Part shown: positions 12,373 to 22,814 of the stretch, piece after piece
Layout of the letters: the number at the start of each line of letters is the position of its first letter
Numbering within the stretch: position 1 is the stretch's first letter
DNA from: Stemphylium vesicarium
Taxonomy: Eukaryota; Ascomycota; Dothideomycetes; Pleosporales; Pleosporaceae
Reading direction: 5' to 3'
NCBI GenBank assembly: GCA_004380135.1
Contig: QXCR01000073.1
Location: 62,001-126,000, forward strand
DNA length: 64,000 nt
Notes under the pieces: generated by a model
What the model saw: the letters and a program-made list of their open reading frames with translations, nothing else
What the model was told of the DNA's origin: nothing
Database searches by the model: none
Position numbers and translations under genes: made by a program

Positions 12373-14328
12373 CTTCCTTGCATCACCCGCCAGCCCATTC
12401 TGGACAAGGCCACTTGCCTACAGAGCCACATCACCCATCACTACCTCGACACCTCGTATGTCCAGATCAAGCTCCCCTTCTGAAACACACCAACGGAGCC
12501 CCAAACGTCGCAAAATTGTCACATCTTCACCACAATACATTCGGCCATACGGGACCATGGCTTCCTCAGATAGCGCTCAGCCAGTGCAGCTTGAACTCAC
12601 CGAGGTTGAATCGAAGCTACGACAGCTGCTTCTGGACGTCGCGGCTTACATTGATGAAACCCCTTCAAATGGAGACATCACTGGTGTACAGATCCCAGAT
12701 GAGCTTGCAAAAGAGAAAATCACTCTGCGGTGGACTGGAGGGTGGGTGCGCGACAAATTGCTAAAGGTTGGCAGTCACGACATCGATGTTGCCATCAACA
12801 AAATGACCGGAGAGCATTTCGGCCTGAAGATGCAAGAGTACCTTGAAATTCCGGGCAATGCAGAAAAGCACGGCTTCGCGGATAAGAACGATCGCTCTAG
12901 CGCTCGCGACAAGACAAAAATGATTGCACCAGGCCTACACAAGATTGAAGCGAACCCGGAAAAATCAAAGAACCTTGAAACCGCTACCACGAAGATAATG
13001 GGCATCGATCTGGATCTTGTTAACCTCCGGAAGGAAACCTACAACGAAGTCTCTCGCAACCCCGAGATGGAGTTTGGCACGGCCGAGGAAGATGCCACGC
13101 GCCGCGATGCTACCGTTAACGCCATGTTCTTCAACTTGCACACGTGCCAAGTCGAGGACTTCACAGGGCGTGGCCATGACGACATGGCTGCTAAAATTAT
13201 CCGAACGCCTCTGGAGCCATATCAGACGTTCAAAGATGACCCGCTGCGAGTACTGCGACTGATTCGCTTTGCCAGCCGTCTTGACTACACCATCGAACCG
13301 GAGACCGCAAAAGCGATGGGGAATGCTGAAATCCAAGATGTCCTCAAGATCAAGATCAGCCGAGAACGTGTCGGTATAGAGCTTGAGAAGATGTTGAAGG
13401 GCCCAAGACCTCGCATGGCTCTGGAACTTATCCATCGTTTTGGTCTTTACCGAACTGTCTTCACAGACCCGACACGCGAACTGCCCACAGAGCCTGAAAC
13501 GGCCTATTTCAAGTCAGCATACGAATTCGTCGAGTCGGCTATTACGAAGAGCAGTGATGTACCTACTGCTATACCGGACATCCTTTTGAGAAACGAGGAT
13601 GAAAAGTACCTAGCTTGGGTTTGCGCTACCACAATGCCCTGGGCTGACGCGCCTACTGTACCCCATCAAAAGCCTACACAGCGGCCATATTTCGCCGCTT
13701 ACCTCGTAGCTAGAGAGGGTTTCAAAGCCCCGAACAAAGTTTGTGATGTGATTGCTTCGTCATTAAATCACAGTGAGGAAATTCGCAACCTTGTCGCCCA
13801 ATGTGCCAATGGTCTCCGAAGGCCCGACACTATTGACCCAAACAGCGACGCTACGGCTCGGGACACCCTAGGAATGGCCATCCGTAAATGGGGATCCACA
13901 TGGAGAACCCAAGTCTTCTTCAATCTTACTTACGAGATTGTGCTTGGACGAGTCTCAAAAGATGGTAGGTCTATACATTTGCAGTGCTACTCGGGATCTT
14001 GCTAATGATGTCCAGATCTGTTGCGTTCCTACGCCAGCTTCCTCAACCGCGTATCCGAACTCAACCTTCTCGAGGTCGACTCTTTCAGGCCACTCCTCAA
14101 AGGAACAGATCTCGCCAAGGCACTCAACACCAAGCCTGGCCCTTGGATGAAGCAAGCGTTGGATGTCGTCATGGCCTGGCAACTACGCAACCCCGAAGCC
14201 ACTGATACCACTGCCGCTATCGAGGCTGTCAAGGCTTCCAGAAGCGAACAGAACGAAAGTGAGCTTCCCCTTCGCCTGGCTTCACACTTTCTCCAGCTTA
14301 CCATCCCACCTCTCTTTCCACAGAATAA
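12308..14328 (+). CDS. CCA1: CCA-adding tRNA nucleotidyltransferase Cca1
   Basis: Cca1 adds the CCA terminus to tRNA 3' ends in nucleus, cytosol and mitochondria. Exons are 12308-13964, 14016-14258 and, if the next intron is spliced, 14324-14328, giving 634 aa. The class II nucleotidyltransferase head is clear: LRWTGGWVRDKLL followed by SHDIDVAINKMTG, which holds the metal-binding DxD. DATVNAMFFNL and DDPLRVLRLIRFASRLDY also match the family. Three in-frame Met codons (12308, 12458, 12557) precede the conserved core. The first gives an Arg-rich mitochondrial-type leader, the second begins just before a PKRRK nuclear-type patch, and the third has a strong context. This parallels the multiple starts known for yeast CCA1. 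If the third intron is retained, the frame runs on into a Tti2-like region to 15340 (993 aa). Confidence 0.9.
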
Positions 14329-15340
14329 GCCTACGTCGAATGCATTGGAAGCCTCGCGACAACCAGCTCCCTGGAAAGACGCGGGGAATCGATACGTCTT
14401 CGATCTGCTGGAATGGGCGATCCGTACGCTGGACAAGAGAGCGATCGAGGCAAGATGGCATTTTTTGATGCCCCCGATCCTCAAGATGATGGATGATATC
14501 AACGCGGAATGGAAAGCGAAAGGCTGTCACATGCTCGGGTTGTTACTCGAAGTTCTGCAGCAACCGGTCAATACGAGCAGCTCTCAAAAAGCTACTGTTT
14601 CATCAAAGAGCTCTGCAGACTTTCTTCAACGGACCGGATATCACAACATCTTCGCTGAAGCCTTGTTGCCCATGTTTACCTACATTCCTTCCATCACACC
14701 GGAAGACGAATCTGTGACTCTGCTCAAAGAGGTCTTTCTCGCGGTGATTTTGCTTGCTTTGCTTCTTCCCACGGAAACCACCAAAGGCGACAACAGAGAG
14801 CTTTTCCTGGACAAGGTCCTTCGGGAAGGCGTTCTTTCACCTCTTGCGCATTTCCCCACACCCTCTTCATACCCTGAGCTTGCTACGTTGATCATGTCGC
14901 ACGTCTCGGTGATACTGGGCCATATGAGCATTGATACAGTTAAGCATCTTCCTGATATTATCCCTCTGCTTTCGGCGATACTTCAGGAGCCGTTTTCACT
15001 TAGCCATAAACCGTTACCCCTCTCGGCACTGACTGCACTGCAAAGTGTGATGCTCAATGCTTGGCCGCGGGTGCCTGCTCACCGAGGCGCCATCATGATG
15101 GGCTTATGTCTACTGTGGAACCAATGTCTAGAAGAGGAGAAGAAGTCTGGCGGCCAAGATGTTGGAGATGTCAAGAGTCAAGTGAAGGAGACGGTCGCAA
15201 TGCTCGATGCAGTAATGCAAGCTGTTGAAGACGGCGATGTGGTGAGTATGTGGAGCAAGGAAAAACAGGATTTGATTGGAACTTCAGCAGGATTTGAGGA
15301 ACTGTTCGGGGCATGTGTGGAGAAAGTAAGTCTAGACTAG
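14255..15340 (+). CDS. Tti2-like HEAT-repeat region, in frame with CCA1
   Basis: This region resembles Tti2, the Tel2-Tti1-Tti2 (TTT) co-chaperone subunit that matures TOR, ATM and ATR kinases. Family-like blocks are PWKDAG, EARWHFLMPPILKMMDD, KAKGCHMLGLLLEVL, FLQRTGYHNIFAEAL, MFTYIPSITPEDES, VKHLPDIIPLLSAIL and LNAWPRVPAHRG. It has no start of its own near the domain. The frame is open from CCA1 exon 2 with no stop, and the nearest in-frame internal ATGs are at 14150 and 14171, inside the Cca1 C-terminus. About 360 residues are present, and the N-terminal part of a normal Tti2 seems missing. A GTAAGT lies at 15326, so a short further exon cannot be excluded. It could be expressed as a Cca1-Tti2 fusion, from an internal start, or both. 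Confidence 0.7.
   Translation, partial: ESELPLRLASHFLQLTIPPLFPQNKPTSNALEASRQPAPWKDAGNRYVFDLLEWAIRTLDKRAIEARWHFLMPPILKMMDDINAEWKAKGCHMLGLLLEVLQQPVNTSSSQKATVSSKSSADFLQRTGYHNIFAEALLPMFTYIPSITPEDESVTLLKEVFLAVILLALLLPTETTKGDNRELFLDKVLREGVLSPLAHFPTPSSYPELATLIMSHVSVILGHMSIDTVKHLPDIIPLLSAILQEPFSLSHKPLPLSALTALQSVMLNAWPRVPAHRGAIMMGLCLLWNQCLEEEKKSGGQDVGDVKSQVKETVAMLDAVMQAVEDGDVVSMWSKEKQDLIGTSAGFEELFGACVEKVSLD
14259..14323 (+). other. Candidate alternatively spliced intron between CCA1 and Tti2-like regions
   Basis: The 65-nt element starts GTGAGC and ends in a pyrimidine-rich CTCTCTTTCCACAG. Its length is not a multiple of three. Splicing joins ...GAA A to AATAAG, so the frame meets TAA at 14326-14328. 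Retention keeps the frame open to 15340, and the retained codons (around HFLQLTIPPLFPQ) look like coding sequence that belongs with the Tti2 region. Confidence 0.6.
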
Positions 15341-16528
15341 ACGAATGACAGCTAGAGTTCTCTCGGAATCGAAGTAGCACGTTTTCGCGGGAAATCCTGC
15401 CGAGGGCGTCTCTGCCAGCCGTACCCTAATGTAACCTCAAGATCATAGATTCGCAAGCGCATGGATCATCACAACCACGGCCAAGCGAAATCTATCTGCA
15501 ATGTGACGACACAGCCACTGCAAGGTATCTGGATGATCGGGATGCCTTTGGGTTCTGTCTAACTGCTTCTGCTACACGTCGGTTGTAGAAAGCGGATGGT
15601 GCTGCTGTACTCGGAAGACGATGCCGGGCAACTGGCAGTCGATCCCATCGATTCGCGAAGAGTTGCATCAGCAGACAACGTCAAACTTGCTGGTTGGCGT
15701 GGGGCGAGTGGCGGTGCGGGGGCCTTGCAAGACAATCGGTGTAGACGGATTAGTCAGAGCAATTGCCATGTCAGAAGCCAACTCAGGTCCAGGGCATGAC
15801 TTGGATACTGTACAGTGCTGCTACTCTGCTACAACTGCGGTCCGATGCCCAACAGTCGCGATGCGCGATTGTATCCGCCATGGGGGAGTGGCTGGTCAAA
15901 TTAGGGTGCGCCATAGCGGCCCGCACACCCCTGCCGTGGCTAGGATGGCCATTGGACGCCTATTTTGACGGACGCGCGTCTTACGTTGAAGGAGATGAAT
16001 GCCGGGACAGAGAGTGATATCAGCATGATGCCGTGAGTTGGTGGAAGTGTTCCTTCGCGGCGCGGCTGTTTGGCTGAGCAGACAACTGAACATGCCGTCT
16101 CTTTCCATCTCGCATGATGGCTATGCGACGGTGGTGCTGGTAATGTTCAAGGCCGCACGGCATGACGGAGATTTGTTCGCGATATAGGTTTCGAAACATG
16201 GGGCCAATGAGGAAGGCGTAATCATACTATTCTAGGTGTCTGTTCCCTAGTGCAGGTCGTGCCTTGCGTGGATGTTTGCCTGGCGAGGCCAGGGCTGCCA
16301 GCTTCGCGATGCTCAATGAGAAACATGTCAACGTCGCAGAGGGGATTGTCAATGCAAATACACAGGCAAGACAGTGGAGATGTTTTTCAGGACGTGTATA
16401 CAAAGGGCCACTGTATCTCGAGCGCGTCTGGCGCATGTAGAGTCTCGACGTCGGGTCGATCAACGTCAAGGGGGCGCAATGCAGTAGCCGCTTAACGCTT
16501 AACGAGGCTATCCGAGCTTGCTGAGCTG
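15341..16528. other. Intergenic region, nothing recognised
   Basis: This 1.19-kb gap holds several overlapping short frames (up to 115 codons, 15621-15968) with arbitrary-looking composition. I see no conserved motif, RNA gene or repeat. Confidence 0.35.
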
Positions 16529-17648
16529 ATGTCGCGGCCAGTTCTTCCCGCCGCGGTCATTGCACCTCCTCCTGCTGCTCCCTCGCATGCGCTCCGAGCC
16601 TGCCGCGACTCTCTCTACGAAACGTTGCGGCAAACCTCGACGGCCACATTAACAACTCGAGGGTGCGCGACGCCCATCTCGCACGCCCGCGCCGACAGCT
16701 CAGTGCTAGGCAAAGAAGACCGGCCCAAGATCATGGCCAGGGCTTACGTCGCGTTGAACAAGTCCACAACCACGACCTGTCTTGTTAGTTCCAACCAAGA
16801 CATCACCACGTTGCCCACGCCTTCGCCCTCGCCGCCCCCGCCTAGACCATACAACATCTCCCGCCCCATCGGTGCCCCTTTCTATCCAAAGGCCGAAGAC
16901 TACGGTGGATACAGCTTCACCAGGCTGTCAATGCCTCTGGAACTCGCCATTTCCTCGCGGGCGCATTGGCTCAGCCGGGTGCGCTCATGCCTGCGCCTGC
17001 TCATCATCGTGCTGAGCGGCGCCGTCGTGTGCATGCTAATGCACACGTTTGAGATCTATCGCGGTTGGCGGTACATCGACCTGCGCAAAGGAGAGCAGCC
17101 CATGGTCTGGCCCGCCCACACGAACCTCGCCCCTAGCATCGTTTTGTTCTCCATCGCCGCTGCCAACTTTCTCGCATCCGTCGCAATCCTCACCCTCTCC
17201 TTCAAGCGCTCCTTCCGCCGCCCCTTTCGCTCACGAGACGTATACCGGATTGTCGCTGGAAGTTTTGGAGTCATCACGTGGATCACAGCGCTGGTGGTAT
17301 TCTATCTGTTGAACAGGGCAAGCAAGGCCAGCTTGGGACGCTATTCTTGCACAAACAAGAATATGCTGACCAATGGGCGATACCAGTACCGCGCCGTCTG
17401 TGAGGAGCAGGTAAAGCCGCGCGCCTGTCAAATCCAAATCAAGCAACCGCTAACATTGCATGCAGGGAGTCGCATTCTACACGGCCATTGGCGCCGCCTG
17501 TGCCGAGATCCTCACGCTTGTGACGCTCGCCATTTCTGCTGCCCTATCCGCGAAAAACCACCAAGATCCTCCTCCAACAATACAGATCCGTGAGAAGAAC
17601 AACTCCATCAGCGCGGGCTCAAAGTTCCACAAACCGTTAAAGCGATAA
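16529..17648 (+). CDS. Four-helix membrane protein, unknown function
   Basis: Exons are 16529-17410 and 17466-17648 (354 aa). Four hydrophobic helices are evident: LLIIVLSGAVVCMLMHTF, SIVLFSIAAANFLASVAILTL, IVAGSFGVITWITALVVFYLL and, after the intron, AIGAACAEILTLVTLAISAAL. The loop between helices 3 and 4 has two cysteines (YSC and AVCEE) that could pair. The layout is MARVEL/tetraspan-like, but no family signature is clear. An alternative start at 16733 (MARAYVALNK) would remove 68 mostly disordered residues. It starts about 1.2 kb after the Tti2-like gene. Confidence 0.65.
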
Positions 17649-18299
17649 TAGATAAACATGCACGTTCTGTTCAACTATCGCTTTTCAACGTTGCCCATTC
17701 TACTCTCGTTTCCTTTTAACGTCGCTGCATGATACCCCGGACATCCTTGTTTAGCGACAAACCATCCAAGATTTATAATGGCGTTATCTGGCTTTCCTTT
17801 GTGCATGGCCTCGGGCCTATCTCATGACATTTTCGATCGTTTTTTTTTTCCACTTTGCATTGCATTGCGGCATGAGCATATCCTGGGAGTTTTGATCAGC
17901 TGCGCGCTTTTGTATACTGGCACCTCCAGGCAACCAGCATCATACGCTATCACGAAAGATCAATCGAGTCAACGCCAAGGACATTGATACTGAATTGAAA
18001 AGAATTGCAGTGGGCCTTTGGATTAGGCCTCGGTAGAGTTGTTGTAATCACGGTAGGAAGAGAATGCAGCCTCTGTTTCACAGGCACAATAGCTAGTCAA
18101 ACACAATGTAAACAATTCAAGACAGTAGTCTTCAGCTGCGTGGACATGGGGAGTGGTGATTGACGTTTGCTCGTGTCTGTGGATGCTGGTACGATGGTCC
18201 AGGCTTTAAGCTCAGGCGCTAGCGGTAATCCCTGCAGAGGCCCGCCGAAATTCAGATGCTTGAACTTTTCGACAGGTTAAACGCGACTTCACATTCGCC
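17649..18299. other. Intergenic region upstream of URB1
   Basis: A 651-bp gap between same-strand genes. It contains a T-tract near 17840 and otherwise nothing recognisable. It should include the URB1 promoter. Confidence 0.35.
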
Positions 18300-21200
18300 A
18301 TGGGGAAGAGGACTGCTTACGATGCCCATGCGAAAGGCGCGCATTTTGATCGCGACAACAAGCGTCAAAGGACTGACAGCAACTATGAGCGCAATTCACC
18401 GCGGCCAAATGGGGGTGCCGAGGAAGTTACTACTGCGCGCGACTTGCAGAATGCCCTTTTCTTTGACCAGAGCTCTCAGGGCGACTTCCGAAGTGGTAAT
18501 TACGACTGCAGTTCTCATCTACGAACAGTAGCTTATCTTATCAGGTCTGAGCTTATTCAAGCGTTTCCTCGACTCCATCCTATACCCGACCGACGAAAAC
18601 GACCTGCCCCGCAAGCGAGCTATTCTCCGCGAGTATCTGGATTCGCAAAAGGGAAGAGGACGGGATGACAAGGATAAGACATTCCTGCAGAACCTTACCC
18701 AAGGATGGGATCACGCCGTAGAAACCAACTACAGCGCCATTGTTTCCCAGGTCACAGCTGTGCTTGCGCTCCTGTTCAAGGTCTTTGCCAGCCATGGCGA
18801 CTTCCTGGAATACGGTACACTCTTGGCCAAGACGCTCCTCCAACCATCCATCGCTCGCCGCTTCGTGCGAAGTACCTCGGCTGCTTCCAAGGAGGAGAGC
18901 GTCATTGCGCCCGCATTGCGCCTGCTTACTGAGCTCACAAGATTCAACGAGGGTGCGCATGCAAGAGCTGTGTACGCGAAGAGAGATTTCACGCTCGAAC
19001 CAAAGATTCTCGGAAGAAACATAAACCTGGGCAGAGAACAATCGGCGGTCGACCACATCAAGAAACCAAGCATTCGCACTACAGCAATCAGGTATCTCTT
19101 GACGCACTTGAGGTACCAGGACGAACGCGCAAAGAGCGAGATACTCTCCAACACCAACGTGGTGCGCACAGTCTTCGACCATATCCGTACAGACCCGCCG
19201 TTCTTGATCTACGAGATACTCGATGTATTCAAAAGCCATGTGTTCCAGGACAAGGCCATTGCGCGGCACACCAAAAGCAGAATTCTGAACGGAAAGGCGC
19301 TTTCGCGGATAGCTAGTTTGTATAGCTACGAGTTGGAGGAGGGCTCACTCTCTGAGGGACACAAGGCACCTGATCAGCTCGCTCACGATTTCTTGCGCCT
19401 GGTGTGCACCGATCCGGCTTATGGTGTCATGCTGCCTACACAGGGGTTCTATCCATCCACATTCGACGATGACGAGGGCGAACAGGACGATGCAGCCGAC
19501 TATGGCAACGAACTGGGCCTCGAATCAGTCGACAACTACAGCAAGACAATCAAAGTGCGGAACATTATTCTGTCAGAGTTCATCCAGAGTCAGAGGCCGT
19601 ACGCGAATACCCTGCACCAGGAGCTTGTTGTGGACATATTCAGAGCTTGTCCTGAGCTGATCGCAGACTACTTTGTGAAACGACGCGACTTCAGCTATGA
19701 TCCCAAGCTCACTTCGACATGGATAGGCTACTCCGCCTTTTTATACCAGACTATTCAGTTGCCAGTTCCGAAGTACTTTGGCGCCAAGAAGAACTATCGC
19801 GATCACCCACCACCGGTACCTGTGCTGATGAACAGCATTCTGCCACAGCCATTGAACCAGCAGGTGCTTACAAAGTGCCTTAACCACAGTTCGGATCTCA
19901 TACAGTTATTCGCTATACGCGTCTTGATTGTAGCACTTCAGAAACTACGCAATGTCCTCCAAGAGCTCACTAATGCCAGTGCCGTCAAATCGTCCAAACA
20001 ATGGGAACAAGGGTCTAAGCGTTTGGTATCTGAGGTTAGCCGACGTTGTCCAGCGATACGAACAGTCTTTTTGGCGCTCAAGAAACCTGGTTTGAAGGAC
20101 ATGAAGCGAGAGTCGATCACTAGACTGCTGCGGCTCTACTACGAAGTCACACCCCAAGTTGCGCTTCAGGAGAAGTTTGATGTGTCGCTGCCACTATGCA
20201 ACGCCTTGGTAGAAGCTGAAAAGCCCACGGCATCGCCCGAGGACAAGGTCTTCCGCATCATGGAGCTTGAACACTGGATACAAATGGCACAACTTTCCCC
20301 AGCAATGCGCTGGTGGCAGAAGCAGAGTAGGCACCCACCGCACCCAACCTTGGCTGATGCAACCACTGACTCTCCTAGAAACCCTTCTTTATTCTCCGTT
20401 CGTCACACTAATGAGATTACTTGTAACCTCAAAGGAAAGCGAGCTCTATGCGGGTATTCGATCTCTGCTGAGTGACATATTGCAAGATCAAGAGATGTTA
20501 CAGACCAATACTTCACCCGATGCGCTGGATGCTCTTATTGCGAGCCTGGGATCTACGTCCGGGTCCAGCACCCCATCTACCGAGGTCCTCGACTTCTTGG
20601 ACGATTGCTGTGCACGCTTCACCAAGGTGCCCATCAAATACTTTGATGATCTTGATGCAATGCGTACGCGCGCTGCGCTGCCTGCAAGCGAGGTCGGACC
20701 GTTCAGCAATCTGCTGATGACTCTTGTGGAACAATGGCCGTTTAAAGGCGGAGAGACGGCAACAAGCAGCACGGCTGATGCTCTTGCACAGTGGTTATCG
20801 CGACTTCTCTATCTCCTCAAGCTGATTGGTGAAGACGAGAAGATGTTGGGTCATGTACGTGACGCTCTGGTAGAGTCAGCCAACGGGGCATACAAGGAGG
20901 TTCTCAAGGATGCATTCCTTTGGAAGATGGGCAAAGAAAAAGCCAAAGAATCACTCAAGTTGGCAACTGGGGCTGATTTTAGCGGCTCGGAAAGGTCGTC
21001 GACATCACCAGTACCAGTGGCGATGCAAGAGGCCGATCAGCAAGCAAGGATGAGGTTCGCTGTCGATCTGGAAGCGCCGCCTGTCGAGGATGAGAAGCAC
21101 ATGGGTCTCACGCGCTGGAGGAAGAAAGACCTCGGCGAGGCCATGGACGACGGTGACATTGGAGAACTAATACTGTGCCTCTGCTCCGAACATGCTGAGA

Positions 21201-21946
21201 TCCGGATACAAGCCATCAACAATATTCGACAGCTTGCAGCGACAATACAGGCAAGTGGTCGGAGCGAAGCCAACACGGGCGACGCACCTGAGGGCCAAGT
21301 CGGAAGCGGCATGGATTTCGACCTTCAGCAACTCTATCTCCTTCTCGGTGAGCTTTTGGAGTCAGTTGATGCTACGGGCGCGGAGGCCTTCCCTTATGTT
21401 GGCGGCATACTTGCTGCACGTTGTGCGGGTATTGTGGCAGACCCGACACACTCGCTCTTTAGCACGGTGAATCGGTTCCTGACTGCATCACCAGCCTGGG
21501 ATGTCAACTCCCTGCTACGCTTTTTCTGGCATCGTATTGTCGCCACTCAGCCTGACGATGATACCACCTACCACAAAGAAGTGGATTGGTACTTCGATTA
21601 CCTCATGGACAGCCTGCGGACCCCAGCAGACATGGAACTTTTCAGGAGGAGTAACATATTCGAGCAGCTGCTGAGCCACTATGGTTCTCGGTCATGTCCA
21701 GCGTCTGCAAAGGACAAGATTGTAAAGCTCTTGTTGCGGGCGACACATGTAGGTGGAAGCACAACGCTTATCACGAGATGCGGGCTGATCCCCTGGATCC
21801 AAATGATGCTCGACGGCCATGACCCGCGACACCGTGCCCTAAGAGCATTGGCTGCGCGTGTGTATGAGACGTGCGACCAGGAAAAGGTAGCCTTGTGGAG
21901 TAGTAACAGCCTGGGCCAGACGGTTGCTTCTCTAGCAAAAGTCTAA
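18300..21946 (+). CDS. URB1: Nucleolar pre-ribosomal-associated protein 1 (Urb1/Npa1)
   Basis: Urb1/Npa1 is a large nucleolar factor in early 60S pre-ribosomes. Exons are 18300-18495, 18545-20326 and 20379-21946, giving 1181 aa. An N-terminal basic KRQR patch is followed by the Npa1 N-domain: LSLFKRFLDSILYPTDENDLPRKR is split across intron 1, then RKRAILREYLDSQKG and FLQNLTQGWDHAVETNYSAI. Further blocks are PSIRTTAIRYLLTHLRYQDERAKSE and STWIGYSAFLYQTIQLPVP. Exon 3 (TLLYSPFVTLMRLL) continues the HEAT-like fold. Yeast Urb1 is longer (about 1,760 aa), so the filamentous protein appears to lack some C-terminal length. The start is the first ATG before a continuous conserved frame. Confidence 0.87.
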
Positions 21947-22814
21947 TGCGTTATAGTATTCATGTAAACATCTGAGTTGTTGGGCGTATGGGTGCATCAG
22001 CCGAGACGGGCATTGCTGGCGTTGTTCGCTCCTTCCTGGTGTAATGACGGTCGACGGGCGCGGCTGCCTGGCCTGAAATGGAAACAGCCGTTATCGCGCG
22101 AGATGGTCTGATTCTGCTGCCTGGTGATGTTGCAATTGGAGCATTTGAAGTGATTCATCCTCTGCCGCGTGAGAGTCACATGTCGTGAACCCTCGAATGA
22201 CGCACCTACCGTGTTCCGCAGCTTTTCTTGGCAGGGCTCTCTCATTGAGGCCCGCACCACTCGCGACCTAATACACACAACCAACCATAACAAACACACG
22301 TTATTATTCGCACGCCCCACGCCTTACCCAGAGTTACTGCCGAGCTGTTCCAGAGACATAAATCTTACAACCACACCCGCTTATCGTATCAAGTGAGCTG
22401 GCAACTGTTTCTTCTCCGCTTCCACTCGCCGCTACAGCAGCCGGGGTGCGCTACTCCCCTACCACGTTGCATCCCACCTCAAGCTCCATCACTTCGTCGT
22501 CTGAGCTTGCGACACCTACGCGCGCTTTGACCGACCGCCACAAAGCAGGCGCTCCGCACAATACTTTCACACGCTTTGGCTTAACCGCACACACCACCAA
22601 CGCTACACACCCCAACTTTGCAGAGCTCATCACGCTCAATTGCAAGCGAATCAAGCACATCGCTACCTGACCGCCTTCAAGCTGCCTTCGCTACCGTCCC
22701 CAGACACCTCGGACCAGACATTTTGCGACGGACTCTGCTGGACGAGCTCCAACACGTCGCAGCTGGTCTACCCCACCTCCGTTTGCATACCCGCGCTGCC
22801 CTCCACTCGCGAGT
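21947..22814. other. Intergenic region and long leader of the 4E-T-like gene
   Basis: This 868-bp gap ends in a C-rich stretch (about 22250-22800) that probably is the promoter and 5' leader of the next gene. Open frames inside it have no known motif. Confidence 0.4.

Noticed and set aside
15621..15968. 115-codon frame after the Tti2-like region
   Set aside because: It does not resemble the end of Tti2 and overlaps another frame of equal quality.
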